A DNA stretch of 64,000 nt, taken from contig NC_087072.1 of assembly GCF_026151205.1 (NCBI RefSeq), positions 2,251,375 to 2,315,374 on the forward strand, in the 5' to 3' direction. The stretch is from Bolinopsis microptera (taxonomy: Eukaryota; Ctenophora; Tentaculata; Lobata; Bolinopsidae). Positions 10,457 to 24,074 of this stretch are shown here, piece by piece (position 1 is the first letter of the stretch; the number at the start of each line of letters is the position of its first letter). The translations under genes were made by a program, and so were the position numbers. The notes under the pieces were generated by a model, which saw only the letters and a program-made list of their open reading frames with translations, ran no database searches and was not told the DNA's origin.

Positions 10457-12924
10457 TTTTTTTTTGGTGCAACACTTGCTGACTTGACTTTTGCGAGCAT
10501 GGCAGTTGGGTCGGGGGCGCCCCTCCTAAGAGTAAGAATGACTGTCGAGGATCCCGGGGATTGCATACTTATAGTTATATTTGATATGCGTTTATACTCA
10601 CTCCTTGCTAAGCCATTAATCTTACACACAACCACAAGTCGATGCCGAGGAGTTAATGTTTTGGTGTATTTAGTGTAACTGGTATATATTGGTGACGTGC
10701 ACAAGGCTTAGTAAGGTATTTGCTCGTCTTATAGTTATCGGATGTAACGGCAATGTGTACACGTTATTATAACTAGCAGGAACCCGTCAAACCTTTAAGA
10801 CTGGTGTCAAGGCTCTTTGGTGGCCGGATCAGTTTCCTACCCTAAAGTCTCCCAGTAAAAATAATTATTATCTATTTAATTCGCGTTTTTGACACCACTT
10901 GGGGCTCCAAATTTTGGGTACTAAAATTCTTATTCCTTGGCCGATTTTCGATTTTTTCATGCTTATTTGAAGGCCATTAAAGCATTTGAATCAGTTAAAA
11001 AAGTTTCAGTTTTATATCTTGTACGGTTTTTTGCGGAAACCCGTGTTAAAGTTGATGCCGTGGTGTCAGTAAAATGGTGCGGATAAATAAATATATATAT
11101 ATATATATATATCGTCTCGCTTTATATATAGTAAGATTATATATATTGTGTGTATTGTGTGTTTGTTGCAATTGGGGTACGTTAATTGGAAGCGTCGTCA
11201 CGCTTTCATACACCCGCCTCCGACAGAATTGTTCTCAGAACTAAGTGTAGTTTTCGATTTGTTGTAATTGGTGTGGTTTACTTTGCTGTTTCCACACACT
11301 CACAGCAGGGGGGGGGGGGGGGGGGGTGGGATTAATGATGCAGTGCTCGAACCAGCGATCTAACGATTGTGGATTGCTGGCCGCGCTGCCCGACACTACA
11401 CCACCAAGCCCAAGGCTAGTGGCAGAGTCGGGAATCGAACCTGGCACCCCAAGCAATGCTTATAGGCTTACGTTGATGTAAGAAAACCATCTCATTATTA
11501 GAATTATGTTTCGAATAAAAAACAAATTTACACAACAATACTAATTATAGATGTGATTAGCTATATAAATATTTGCTAGCGAGCAACAATGAGACTCATT
11601 AGGCGGTAACGAGCATGTTGATGGATGACGATCTGATCACTTTTGACTTTGAGTGAATACTGATAGCTTCGGCCGTTGCTGTCCTATAAGCAGTGGCCAA
11701 CCAATCAGGGCATTGATTGAGTGAAGACATCACTGATTAAGTGGCAGTGCTGGATCACGTTTCTGCAAGATCTTAAAATGCTCATAACTGAAACTCGGTT
11801 AAGTTGTGAACAACCAACTTGAAATCTTGGGAAAGTACTTCAAATTCAATTATCAAGCCAAATGTGTCTAGAAACTTTGAAGTTCCTAGCTGAAAGTGTT
11901 TTCACTTTATGGTGACAATAGTGAAAAAGAGGGAGTGGCGTGCCACACCCACTGTAATTAATTAAATTTGACGAAACTTTTAGGAAATCTAAGTTTGACC
12001 CATATCTATAATCTCTGAAATTTCTGTGCAATTCTAAGAATAATTACGTGAGTTATTATTAAGGGTTGCGTGTTGGCAGTTACTTTTGGGCCAACCTGTA
12101 TTAAAGTTAAACTGCTAACCAGAGCCCTCACGCTTGTGAACAACAACAAGCGTGCCCGCATCACGCATACAGCATAGCAGCGGCGTGAAAGCACATTACA
12201 TGGTTTAAGGAGAAGGGATGGGGGGGGGGGGGGGGGGGGTGCAGTATATGTGGCTAAAGTGTTCACTAGTTTAAGATCATTTAAGGAGTTAAAATGGGTT
12301 CTTAATGTAAGTCGTTATAGTTATACTTCCTACCGCATACCGATCGTGATAAGTATAGATGTTGATTGTTGAAATATTAGCAATAGATTGATTGTTGTTT
12401 AAAGCTGAGTTTTAGACCAAGATCAGTGATGTTTGTTCTTCCTATCCAGTTTAAGATAAACAGAACAGTGCATTGGTTTCTGACAGTAAAATTGGAGGAT
12501 CGAACAAGTTGCTCAAATATAACAATTCGCTCGACCAAAAAAAAACAAAAGGGTTTTACTTAAACCGTAATCCCAAACTACCAAAGCTATCCATAACTCT
12601 AACAGTAACCCGAGCCCTAAACAATCGAATTCGTGTTTTTAACTTAACTAACCTCTCGCTGTTGATAATACGTAATCAACATTTTATTTGTTACCCTCTA
12701 GAATAATAACGATTTGACAATATTTTAATTCAAATTCCACTAAATTTTACTCTGATGGTGATCGGGTATCCGGCTGCCAAAGTAAGTAGTTTGGAAGGTG
12801 CTTGTATTGGCCGGATATCATAACAATCGTTTCGGCAATTCCAATTCCACTGATAGTGATAAAATTTAGAAATTGATCGAATAACAATGACAAATGATTT
12901 TGGCTCATCATCATATACTTATAG
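10457..12924. other. Noncoding stretch with simple repeats
   Basis: No gene is recognised here. It contains an (AT)n run at 11091-11112, a 19-base G run at 11308-11326, the SINE at 11338-11441 and a 20-base G run at 12220-12239. Open frames here are short and cross the G runs or the SINE. Confidence 0.6.
11338..11441 (-). mobile_element. tRNA-derived SINE, possibly dimeric
   Basis: On the minus strand this reads as a tRNA-like body with an A box (TGGTGTAGTGTC, 11403-11392) and a B box (GGTTCGAGCAC, 11353-11343) about 40 bases apart, as in pol III promoters. Just upstream on the same strand is another B-box-like T arm (GGTTCGATTCC, 11441-11431), as if two tRNA heads were joined. A C-rich tract (plus-strand G run) follows the head. 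The full boundaries are not clear. Confidence 0.55.
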
Positions 12925-13308
12925 CATGATCAGGGTAGCATGAAACGTAGAAAAAGTGTTTTCTAGGAAAAAAGTCAAGGGGGAGGGGGGGGGTCAGGCC
13001 GTGATTACGTAATATTGCTGTCAGGAGGGGGGGGGGGGTTGGGTCTTGATAACGGTTGATTACGGAAGGGGGGTAAAAATTGCTAAAATATTGATTACGT
13101 AATATGTGAACGACCCCATATTATGATCAGGGTAGCATTTCATGAAACGTAGAGAAAAGAGTTTTCCATGGAAAAAAGTCAAAAAGCGGGGGGGTCAGGC
13201 CATGATTACGTAATTTTTGCTGTCAGGAGGGTGGTGGGACCGTGGGTTTTTATTACGGAGGAGGTAAAATTGCTATTAAATATTGATTGTAATATGTGAA
13301 CGACCCCA
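12925..13308 (+). repeat. Tandem pair of about 190-bp repeats with ATTACGTAAT
   Basis: Two diverged copies (about 12925-13118 and 13120-13308) both run from ATCAGGGTAGCAT through G-rich tracts and GGGGTCAGGCC to AATATGTGAACGACCCCATA. Each carries the palindrome ATTACGTAAT or a close variant. It looks like a MITE-type interspersed repeat inserted or duplicated in tandem. Confidence 0.7.
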
Positions 13309-16300
13309 TAACGTACGTACGTGCTGAATGACGCGCGCGCGCAATTGCGTTAACGAGAATGCTGAGAACAGTTTTAGAGCACCACAAAAATTGACCTAAT
13401 TTTGCTAGTTGCTAAGATTTGTTGTCATTTTGTCCCACTCAGAATATTTCGTTGTTCATTGTCCTGAAGAACAGACACCACCCATCAACGGAGACTCTTC
13501 ATATGACTATTTCAGACAGGCCAAAACTCAGAGTGACAATTTAGCTCTCGGTTACGTATGGCTGTGCCAGGATAGGAGCTAATGCAGCCAAATCAACCAA
13601 CTGTCTGTTTACTAGCGTCTAGCGTCTTATCTGCAGTGCATTTTGTCAGATTCACTTGCATACAATTAATTCCCCTGGGTACATATGTGTCGTCAGTATT
13701 CATCGAAGAGGACGATCATACAATCCCGTATCGCAGGAATCTGTCAGCGTAGAGACAAATAAAGACAGAGAAATCTCAGTTAATAATTCTACATTTAATA
13801 TGATTATGAAATTAGTCACACATTGAACACAAGACACTTAATACTAATAGTTATAGTAAATATCATGTTGGACAAAATATCATGAACCAAATAATTGTTG
13901 AAATAATAAAGCTGTTTATGATACAATTTTTAAGGGCCTGCTACCCCGGCGTAGATTACAAAAGATCTTACTTTAGGTTTTTGAATTTTAAAGTTTTAAA
14001 GCTACTCCAACTTTTTTAAACGTTAATGAGTCAGAACAATACGAAAATAAATCAATCTTTAAATTTAAACCATATTTTTAATGCTTCCAAAAATATTTAT
14101 GCCAAGTAGGAAAAGATTTAGGGCATGAAAAATTCGTTTAGGATTCGAAAATTAATCATCGTAATGTAGATAATACTAAAATCAAAACTGTTTACATCAT
14201 AATCTTTACTCGGTTTTTGAAACATAATTATTCGATATTTTCATGCAAAACTTTTTTAATAATAAAACGGATATTCCTAAGTCTAACAATTCTTAAAATT
14301 AAATCGAAAAAAGAAATTTTCTGAGGAAACTTCAACCTGAGTATACTCTATAATCTTGAGATTCAATAAAGGGTGAATCTCTCTTTAGACTCCGAAAATT
14401 GACAGTTATGATATCAAGATTTGAAAATGAAAGTCTGTAATGAGCAAATTCTGTCCCAGCTTCAAAGATACAATCCCGGCACACAAACCACACCACTCAC
14501 TTACATCTCCTCTTTACCACACACACAAGGAAATAATATTACTCAAATACTTTTAATAGGTCCAGCTGAGCTACTATGAAAAAGACCCAACCACGAAGCA
14601 ATTCGTAGTTGTGCTTTTGTGTAACACACACTTTCCTTTGTGAAGGAGCAACTCTCGAAACTAAATCCTTTGTAACCACGCAAGTATCGACGAGAACTGC
14701 TTGTAGAATTATATATGTTGAAAAACAATGGACAGATACGCATACATTGAACTTATCATTAACCCGACACATTACACATGTATTTAATGCACGAGTACAA
14801 AGTTACACAGTACACACCATTATTGTTAATACTAACACGACATAGTCTCTACTATAATACTATTAATGTTAAACTGTGTACTTTTCATACACACTTAATT
14901 ATATTATGTATATAATGGGCAGCTCGGTGCGAATACAAAAATAGCCGGTTATAATTGGTATAATAGGTTGAATGTTGAAGGCTGTAGGTTGTTGGTCGGT
15001 GGATGGTATTCCAGAAAGAAGACTAGATATATTTATATTCTACTGTTGTCGCCTGCTCCGCTCAATCCTGAAAATAATATCTTTCGTTAGTTTAACTAAA
15101 TTAATGTATAATACATTTTTAGTGAGTTTTACTACATTTTCGCTCTTTTAGATGATGGTAATTTTCCCGGCGAGGGAAGGATGTATTACAATGTAAATGT
15201 ATTACAATGTATTACATTTACAGTTCGCAAAGTTGTCTCAAGGCTCGGTTATAACTTTATGTAACCCGAGAAGGTCAGTAACGACTCAAAGTAAAGAGAT
15301 GGGGGTAAAAGCACACAATACAATATGTGTGTAATATTGTAAAGAGTAAACATACTAAGACAGGTTATTGAGACTATAGGTAGAAATGTTTACTACATAT
15401 TATACTGCATTCCAAATATTCTACACTCAGAAAGTAATTGGTAAACATTAACCTCCCTACAAATATTTCATCAGATGTTATATATCGATCATTACAGTGT
15501 GACCCGAGCCAGCCAATGAGCATCCTCCCCCGCACGACAATAACGATTACAGACGTGACAGTCTCAAACAGTAACTAGTTGGTGTGAGGGTGTTTTAAAC
15601 TGGACTATGTTGCGAGACAGAGAGAGAGAGAGAGAGAGAGATGTCAGACTCACTAAGTGATCAGGGAACTCTATTATAACTCTATTATATTTACAAAGTA
15701 GGGCTGGTTGGTTAAGTGATCCAAACTGATAATGTACTTGCTGAAGACAATCATGATTCGATACAGTGACCACCATCTCTCTTCCTTATGTATTGATCCG
15801 ATCTGTATAACAAGTGTACTAATAGATGACAAGGTCTCAGGTGCCTTTCGATCGCGAGATCTTATCTAACAAGCTTACGTGTTCACAAAGCGTGCCAAAA
15901 TTCATACGATTCACTGCTCCTCAAGCATCAAGATCCGACCCAAGGCTTTAGATCTTAGATCTCAACCATGGCAGGCCCTCCCAAAGCATCAGAAGACACG
16001 AGATCTGAGCCAAATAACCTGAGCCAAGTAATCTGAGTAACCTGAACCACTTTATTGGCTAGTTTTCGAAGTAGTCTTACCAACGAGGAGGATACTTTGA
16101 CTCCTTCAGTCCTTCTACCTTATTGTGACAGAAAAAGTGGATAGGTTCTCACTACCAAGGATTATCGCCTTCATACAACTATACAAGCAACAAAACGATT
16201 CACCAAATGCAGAGAAATCGAAGTTTAACGTTTTTCTCCACTTATTAATATTTTACCGGGGTAAGCATATTAATAAGTGGGCTCCAATGCTCTAAATTAC

Positions 16301-17211
16301 AGTGGTCATGATCTATCCTATAGAGCAATGAAAGGCATTAGTTTGGTCAAATCAAACAGAACATATGCTATCAGACTTTCAACTGACTAAGGTAGGGTTA
16401 AAACAGTTTCGACTGTGATAATGACCACAGTACCCTGCGGAGAAGGAGAACCTGAAAATCCGATCGTTGGGTTCAGTTGTCGTATTTCCTATTTCGGTGC
16501 AGTTGTGATATGACCTGGGTTCAGTTGTCGTTTTGGGATTTAAGCTGATTGGTCACCCAATTAAGCTGATTAGGTGCCTGTTATCTGCGTGGGAACTAGG
16601 TTTAATTGGGTTCAGTTGTCGGTCACCCACCTTGGCTGGTAATAATAATGTACAATGTACCTACCTAATGTACATGATGGAACATTAGAAGTTTAAGATG
16701 TGTAATGAAGATGGTAAGCACATTCATTACACGAACACAGCGAATAATAAAATGTCAGGGTACACAGATAATTTCTACAGAATATTTTCTACAGATAATT
16801 TCTACAGAAAATTTCTACAGATAATTTCTACAGAAAATCTATGTATATAGTTCATACAATGTGGATGTATGTTATTAACAACTCTACATTGGAATAAAAA
16901 CTCTATTATATTGGATGGATAACTCTTCATTGGATTAAAAAATCCACCTTAGCAGCTGTACCGGCACAGTTCAATGACCTAACCAACCACTATAGTAAAA
17001 TATATGTACTACAGAAATTAGAGAGGCTCTCTCTACTGAAAAGCAATTAAAATGATCCAATCAGAAGCGTTTATACAATCACCAGCTCTGACCTCAGTAA
17101 AACTGAACCATATTAACTACGACATTACATCATGCAGTGCCTGGAAGGAGTAAGGTAAGCTCCAGTAATTAGTTAGACTGAGTCTGACAGCTGAGTGTTA
17201 ATGTGGTCGCA

Positions 17212-17212
<1 letters not shown>
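13309..17212. other. Noncoding stretch, no gene recognised
   Basis: This is AT-rich DNA without a credible open frame. It contains a (GA)n run at about 15618-15641, the phrase GGGTTCAGTTGTCG three times between 16470 and 16622, and a small repeat of TTTCTACAGAWAA units at about 16766-16848. It may be intergenic or intronic. Confidence 0.55.
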
Positions 17213-17626
<414 letters not shown>

Positions 17627-20299
17627 AAGAGAGATAGCAGCTGTAAATGTACTTGTAAATAGTTGTTATACAGCTAGAGGTTTAAATACAGGTGGTGGAT
17701 AACGCGTAGTTTAACAGAATACAGCTGATGTGTTGTAAAGGATTACAGGGTGACAGTGTAATGTTGTCCAGCTGTTCCAAATAAAATTAGCCATGTGAAC
17801 CTCCGTATAATGGTTTCCATATAAGGTTAAATTGATCCAGCTTTTATTGTAGGTACGGTGTTTAATAAGCCTCCTCCATGCCGGTTAGAGGTGTAAATAT
17901 TAATTTAAACAAGTTTAAAGTAAAGAGAGTGTATGATTAATGAGGATAGTTTGCACTTTACTAGTGTCCAGTTTCTCCTTAACACCTGCTAATACACCTG
18001 TCATTGTCAATGTATTGTGGGTTCTTTTCTTTTCGTCACCTACAGAAAATCTACAGTGAGCAATACAGCAAATATCAGCTCAACCAGCACCGCCTGAGAT
18101 TTAGTGAGATTTAGAGAAACCCTTCATGGAAAGATAAATCACCGCCAGCAGCTGTACTAATTTTTGTGCAACATTTACGCTTTGGGAATTGTGTCTTTGC
18201 AAGAATAGCAGTGTTCATCAAGGTCGTAGTAAACCATGCACATGGAGAGAAATTGTAGAAGAAGTGTTAAGTAACACAAGAACAGAAGCACACTTCATTT
18301 ATACAGCCACATGAGTAAAGTCTTACTGAGGTCACTACTTAGGGGTGTACACACAGTTGCCGCTTCAGCACAGATTCATACTCCAAAACGTTGGCTGACG
18401 TGGCCAGTATTTCAATCTGTGACAGGTAGTGCGAGGCTGTGACTTTAGTCTGGCCTGACAGCTGCAGCTCAATAGTTGCAGGCAAAAGCAACAATTAGCC
18501 ATTACCATCACTGATTAGCACACAAAATCGGGCGTAACAGGCAATTAAACAATTATAAGAACTGCTACAATGAGCGTGTTGTTATCCGTTAGATATTACG
18601 AGATATGACGAGCCTGCAATTTGGACTCAACACTCTGGATATAACCTGCATTCAGTAGACATTTCCCACTCACATGGGTGCAGTGAAACCTTATGTGTTA
18701 CCGAACTGAGAACATATTTCTATTTAGTAGTGAATATATTTAGCGGGGCCGTACAAACAGCATACAAGTGAGTGCAGTTTTAAAGTGACTAGTATCACCA
18801 GACAACTAGTTATTGCAGACCGGCTGACATTAGCTATACCAATGCTAATTCTCTAATCTAGACACTGAGTTAGGCTCGTCAAAGTAAGTGCTCAGTGAAA
18901 ACAAATGGATACGTTTGAAATGGACAAAAAAAGTACGTCTTTGACTTGAAAATTAGCCACAGTAAAATTATAATTCATCATGGGATTTCTTATCCGAAGA
19001 ATTATAATAGTTATTATGCCTTACGTACAGGATAATAAACACTCTTGTGTACAGTACGTGTACAGTACGAACAATATCATGAATTATAGCGCTACAGACC
19101 TGTGCCACATGATATGACATTGTGACACACACTAACAACAATGTTGTTAGTGTCTGTTGTTACAACATATTCATAACTATCTGTTATTTAATCATTAAAA
19201 GTAACATGAGTGCGTCATGTGAATTGCGCAGTGATAAAATACAGTTTTTCTGTGTTTCTGAAGTTATGGTAGCAGAAAAAATACAGAAACTATACTATGA
19301 ACTAAAATATAAAGATTTTCTTACCCATTTCAGACAAGTACACATTTACTCTTATTACTTTTCCTAGACGGATGGTCGCTTGGTACCCCTGACAGGAATG
19401 GATCTCTACCCTGAGGATTTGAAAGGTTAAAACTAATAAAACAATTAATTCATACTTTATTATTCATATGTGTAACCACAATTTCTCATCTAACGTGATG
19501 TATTTTTGGAAGATTTGGGTCGGAGAGTGTAATAAAATAGAACAGATGTAAAACATACCTTGTTATCAATAGTATACTGAATTAGATCTGCAACCGCATT
19601 ACTGACAGTTATCCTTTCGATAGCTAGTTCCCGCTTTAGCTGTTCTATTTCTTTAGAATGCATGATTTATATTGAATAACCCTAGAAGGGATGATTGTTA
19701 GAATAAAAGCTTGTTACACAGTGCAAAGTCATGTATCCGATTTTCAAATAGGGATCATTTGCATAGTAACCAAAAAAAATTTGGGCCATTTCACACTCCC
19801 TTCAGCAATCATTTTTGCATATAACCATTACGTGACACTAGCAATTAGCATACATATAATTACAAAATAGAAATCGACTTTTCAGTTGTTTCTCATAGAT
19901 GGGAGCGATATCTATCAGCTATGTTTTGGTACCATCGAAAAATATTGTTCCTAGCCCAAGTAATTGCTGGTCAAAGCTCATCACTTATAATGCACAATTG
20001 CATTGGGTGAGCAAATTTTGCTGCATGCACTGGAAATCGAGTCTAAAAGTCTATCTTCTCCAACAGATTTTGAGCAACTATCCTGAAACTTTCAGGATGT
20101 GTTGTAGGGATAATTTAGAAGGGATCTGTCATACAAGATAATGAGATATGCCATTAAATCAAATCTAATCAAATCTATCTTTAAACATTTTGTATTCGAT
20201 TTTGAAAGCAAACATTCATCAAATAACGAGGTGAGGGAATAGAGTAATAATATAATAAATAATATCCATTCACAGCCAGACAATTTTTTTGGATCTATG
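17627..20299. other. Noncoding stretch, no gene recognised
   Basis: No convincing exon, RNA gene or transposon is seen. Frames at 19122-19367 and 19899-20141 have no recognisable domain. Confidence 0.5.
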
Positions 20300-23148
20300 T
20301 GAAGGTTGATGGTTAAATAATAAATAATAATTACAACATTTATAAACCGCCTTATAGCTAAATCATATAACTCGATATAATTTAATCCTGGAGATAAACT
20401 CCAGTGCTTTCTAAAGCGGCTCTTACATTAACTGAGCTTAGTTTAATTGAAAATTAGACATGACAAGTTCATTTTACCTATGTAAATGCAAAATCAATCA
20501 AATGCTAGAGAAAAGAAGTATGTTTTAAGTTTGGTCTTGAAAGATGTAACTGACTCAGCTGATCTTATGTCGTATGGCAAGGAATTAAATACTTTAACTG
20601 CACAGTGACTAAAAGCTTTCTCTGTGTTTACATAGTTAGGAGAGGGCGGAAAACTAAGGTAAAAATAATCATTATCAAGACGTACATTTTTAAAACTTTG
20701 CTGCCTAGGAGATATCAACTCTTTTAAGTAAGGAGGAGCTATATTATTTAAACACTTGTAGGCAAGTAGGGCAATCTTAAAATCTATTCTAAATCTAACT
20801 GGTAGAAAATGAACTTTCTTAAGTAGTGAAGTAGTGTGTGCCTTTCTTCCTCTCCCGAAAATAAATCTTACAGCAGAATTTTGCACCTTCTGTAAACGAC
20901 TTAAATCATAAGAGCTCAGTCCAAAATATACGCTATTGCAATAATCAATTCTAGAGAGTACTAGAGCATGAACAAGCTTAATCTTAAGGTTAAAAGACAG
21001 TTTTGATGCAATAAACCACAAATTTCTGATCTGAATATTACATGCTTGAACCACTGACGTAATCTGATCACTCATTGAAAGATAACTGTCCAAATACAGC
21101 CCAAGACTCTTCACAGTTCCACTAACAACATGTGGCTCTTGATCCTTAACAATCTGTAGAGAGGCTGGAATATTTGTTGAGTCAAATTTAGAGGATATAA
21201 CGATGACTTCAGTCTTAGAAGAATTCAGTTGAAGGAAATTGTTTGTCATCCATTTCTTGATATCAGACATACAGTGTTCCATATTGTGCTCTAGCTGTGA
21301 TGGGTCATCAGAATCAAGAGTGAAATACAGCTGGGTGTCATCAGCATACAAATGAATACAGCACCCATGCATACTTGCAATGTTCTCAAGATCTTTGGTG
21401 TACAATATGAATAGCAGGGGGCCAAGGATTGAACCTTGTGGCACACCTATCTCAAGAACAGTTGCTGAGGAAGACGAATCCTTGACTTTGACACAAAATG
21501 AACGGTTAGCCAAGTAGGACCTGATCCATGTAAGAGCAATGCCTGTAATGCCATAAGCAGATCTTAGCTTCTTGATTAATATTGGGTGATTGACAGTATC
21601 AAAGGCAGCACTCAAATCTAGAAGTAAAAGAACAACTTTAGTTTTCTTGTCAATAGTTATCAAGATGTCGTTATGGATTCTGGTTGTTGCAGTTTCACAG
21701 CTATGAAACTTCCTATAGCCGGACTGAACTTTAGAAATCAAGTTGTTATCCTCAAGATAACTGGTGAGCTGTATAGATACACACTTCTCAATGATTTTTG
21801 ACAAGAATGAGAGATTGCTAATAGGCCTATAGTTAGATAGAGATTCACCGTCAAGGCCACGTTTCTTCAAACTTGGACGAATGAGAGCCTCCTTAAGTTT
21901 TATAGGAAACTCACCTTTAACTAATGATTCATTGACTATAAATGAGATCAGAGGAAGGAGTTCTGGGAGACACTTGATGAGAATCTTTGTAGGTATGGGG
22001 TCAAGATCACAGAATTTGTTAGACATATTCTTTATGATGCTTACTAGTTCTTCATCAGACACATGACGGAATTGTACTATCTTTGGGCTATTAGAAAGAG
22101 GAACAAATTCATCTGAGTTAGGAGAATCTTGCGATTGTTGTTCTAAATAAATGTTGTTGTATATGTTGTCGACCTTTGATTTAAAGAACTGTGCAAAGTT
22201 GTTAGCACTCTCAAGATTTGAAGAGCAAGAAGGTGTAGTAGTACTAACTTTTTCTTTATTGAGCAACTTATTAACGATGGAATAAGTCTTTTTAGCATCA
22301 CCTGCACTATCTTGTAACCTTGTTTTGTAGAAGTGATCTCTTGTGGATACAATGACTGAGGATGCTCTCTCTGATGCTTTCCTGTACAGTCGTTTATAAT
22401 CTGGGCAATCATGATTCTTTTGATACAGTCTCTCAATCTTTCTTCTCATTGCTTTTGCTTGTTGACAGTGTGTAGACCACCATTCAGCGTTATGATCTTT
22501 TCTTGGGATGAAAGTTTTTTCTTTAGCATGCTTGTCCAAAATACTGCTCAACTCAGACTCATAGATATCAACTGCACTATCGAGGTCATTGAAGCAATCA
22601 GTGTCACATAGTTTTGACTTAAGAATATCCTCAACAAAAGCATCTAGGTCTATGCAAGCAATGTTTCTGTAAGTAATTGGTTCTAGAGTGCCTATGGGTG
22701 CTGGAGATACATTGCAATTGAAAGCAACAAAGTAGTGGTCAGACGATGTACCAGAATCAGTAATGACAGGATCTAGAACTTCAATGCAATCGTGAGTAAA
22801 AGAACCATCCCTGGTAATTACAAGATCTAATATGCCCCCATCTCTGTGTGTTGCAGCTGAAATTTGTTGCACCCACCCACAAGACTTAAGTAGTGAATTA
22901 AACCTTTGTGCAACTGAATCATTTTCGTCTTCAATGTGGATATTAAAGTCACCCATGATCAAGGGCTTTCCAGGTTTGTCTACTAAATCAACCAAGAGTT
23001 GCTCAAAGTCAGTTAGAAATTGGGGGATGTTAGCACTCTGAGATGTGGAGGTGCCAGAACGGTAAATTGAAACAATTCGTAGTATATCTCCAGAAGATGA
23101 TTTGAAGGTACATTCATTTAAATGAGGAGGGCGCTGCCAAAAGATCAA
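20300..23148 (-). mobile_element. 5'-truncated CR1/L2-like LINE (LINE-B)
   Basis: This minus-strand non-LTR element keeps most of ORF2 and a short 3' UTR. It ends at about 20300-20330 in an ATTATT-rich microsatellite after a conserved-looking GGCGGTTTATAAATG, the kind of tail L2/CR1 elements have instead of poly(A). The 5' end is cut inside the endonuclease near 23148. I could not find a target-site duplication. Confidence 0.85.
20494..23148 (-). CDS. LINE-B ORF2 (partial): endonuclease and reverse transcriptase
   Basis: The 884-residue frame starts inside the APE endonuclease. The early catalytic Asn and Glu segments are missing, but GDFNIH and TSSDHY remain. The reverse transcriptase has LIRPSLKKRG, NYRPISNLSFLSKIIEK, LLDLSAAFDTV, GVPQGSILGPLLF and the active-site LYADDTQLY near residue 600. 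The C-terminal part (SRIDYCNSVYFGLS, then QKVQNSAVRFIF) is typical of CR1/L2-group LINEs. The frame is open to its stop at 20494, so truncation happened at insertion and decay since then is slight. The given start is only the first Met after truncation and not a natural one. Confidence 0.9.
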   Translation of the reverse strand: MIFWQRPPHLNECTFKSSSGDILRIVSIYRSGTSTSQSANIPQFLTDFEQLLVDLVDKPGKPLIMGDFNIHIEDENDSVAQRFNSLLKSCGWVQQISAATHRDGGILDLVITRDGSFTHDCIEVLDPVITDSGTSSDHYFVAFNCNVSPAPIGTLEPITYRNIACIDLDAFVEDILKSKLCDTDCFNDLDSAVDIYESELSSILDKHAKEKTFIPRKDHNAEWWSTHCQQAKAMRRKIERLYQKNHDCPDYKRLYRKASERASSVIVSTRDHFYKTRLQDSAGDAKKTYSIVNKLLNKEKVSTTTPSCSSNLESANNFAQFFKSKVDNIYNNIYLEQQSQDSPNSDEFVPLSNSPKIVQFRHVSDEELVSIIKNMSNKFCDLDPIPTKILIKCLPELLPLISFIVNESLVKGEFPIKLKEALIRPSLKKRGLDGESLSNYRPISNLSFLSKIIEKCVSIQLTSYLEDNNLISKVQSGYRKFHSCETATTRIHNDILITIDKKTKVVLLLLDLSAAFDTVNHPILIKKLRSAYGITGIALTWIRSYLANRSFCVKVKDSSSSATVLEIGVPQGSILGPLLFILYTKDLENIASMHGCCIHLYADDTQLYFTLDSDDPSQLEHNMEHCMSDIKKWMTNNFLQLNSSKTEVIVISSKFDSTNIPASLQIVKDQEPHVVSGTVKSLGLYLDSYLSMSDQITSVVQACNIQIRNLWFIASKLSFNLKIKLVHALVLSRIDYCNSVYFGLSSYDLSRLQKVQNSAVRFIFGRGRKAHTTSLLKKVHFLPVRFRIDFKIALLAYKCLNNIAPPYLKELISPRQQSFKNVRLDNDYFYLSFPPSPNYVNTEKAFSHCAVKVFNSLPYDIRSAESVTSFKTKLKTYFFSLAFD

Positions 23149-23215
23149 TAATCAACACCTCATCAATACATCTACATAGTAGTGTACTGTAAACATAGTA
23201 CCATAACATTGCTAA
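23149..23215 (+). repeat. Fragment matching the tail of the SINE at 24075-24310
   Basis: The sequence ACCTCATCAATACATCTACATAG...GTACTGTAAACATAGTAC resembles 24255-24300 (ACTCATCGACATTGTAGTGTGCTGTAAAAGTAGTAC). LINE-B may have inserted into or next to an older SINE copy. Confidence 0.5.
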
Positions 23216-24074
23216 ATAGGCAAAAATACAGGCGATAGGAGGGGCCCTCGCCAAAATAGCTTCAATCTTGTAATCTTGGATCATTATCCCTTAAACACAT
23301 TATTATTATTAAATCTAAAATAGCTAATAATTTAATAAATTATTAACAGGCCCCTTAACGTGGGCAATAATATACGCTTTATAAATTATATAAACAAATT
23401 GAAGTCTATTTTTCCCAATGTTGTTAAGTGTCTCTTTAGATCTGTTTTGGTCTTTCGTGGGAGTTCCCACATTTGTTGGTTGAGAATGCTCAACATAACA
23501 TACATGATGCTTGACTGCTTTATTGACCCGGACAGGCACCGGGGGCAGACATCCCAACACCAGTGCGTTGGGACATAGTGTTGGTCTGCTTCAGGACGTG
23601 TTAGATCCTAGAGAAGCCGCCTTAAACACACGTGCACAATACAATAGAGGTGGCATTTTGGTTAGAACTTCCGACTTCTCAATAGAACAAGAAATTTTTA
23701 ATGAAACAAGAAATTTAACTTTTAGCACAATTTACAGAATTAACAAATTTACAAATAATTCACTTAAACATAATGCCCATTCAGTGTATGGCTTGTTGTC
23801 CTTGACTGCTAATTGTATTGTGAAAGGACATACAGCTGACGGCAAAGGAATGTGCGTGTGTGAAAGCTTTGGCACACACCGAAGCGCTAGTTTAGTATTT
23901 GAAGACAATGATCATATTCGGGACCAGATAACAATTGTTGGTGGAAATAATTCGAGGATATAAAATTCAACCTATAAGTGCATATCATTTACTCATTACT
24001 GGAGGGCTGGCGAAAGATTATAGGAAAAAAAGTTTTACCATTGATAAAAATGATATGGCATTTGTATCAATGGT
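23216..24074. other. Open frame of unknown meaning and a diverged repeat
   Basis: The longest frame (23511-23963, plus, 150 codons) has no domain I recognise, and its composition is not clearly coding. The part at about 23958-24080 (GGATATAAAATTCAACC onward) resembles 26094-26180, so it belongs to an old dispersed repeat. Confidence 0.4.

Noticed and set aside
11241-11456. Proline-rich 71-residue frame on the minus strand
   Set aside because: It crosses the tRNA-derived SINE and the G run. The proline stretch is the poly-C tract.
23511-23963. 150-codon frame as a host gene
   Set aside because: No domain, no splice context and overlap with an old dispersed repeat at its end.
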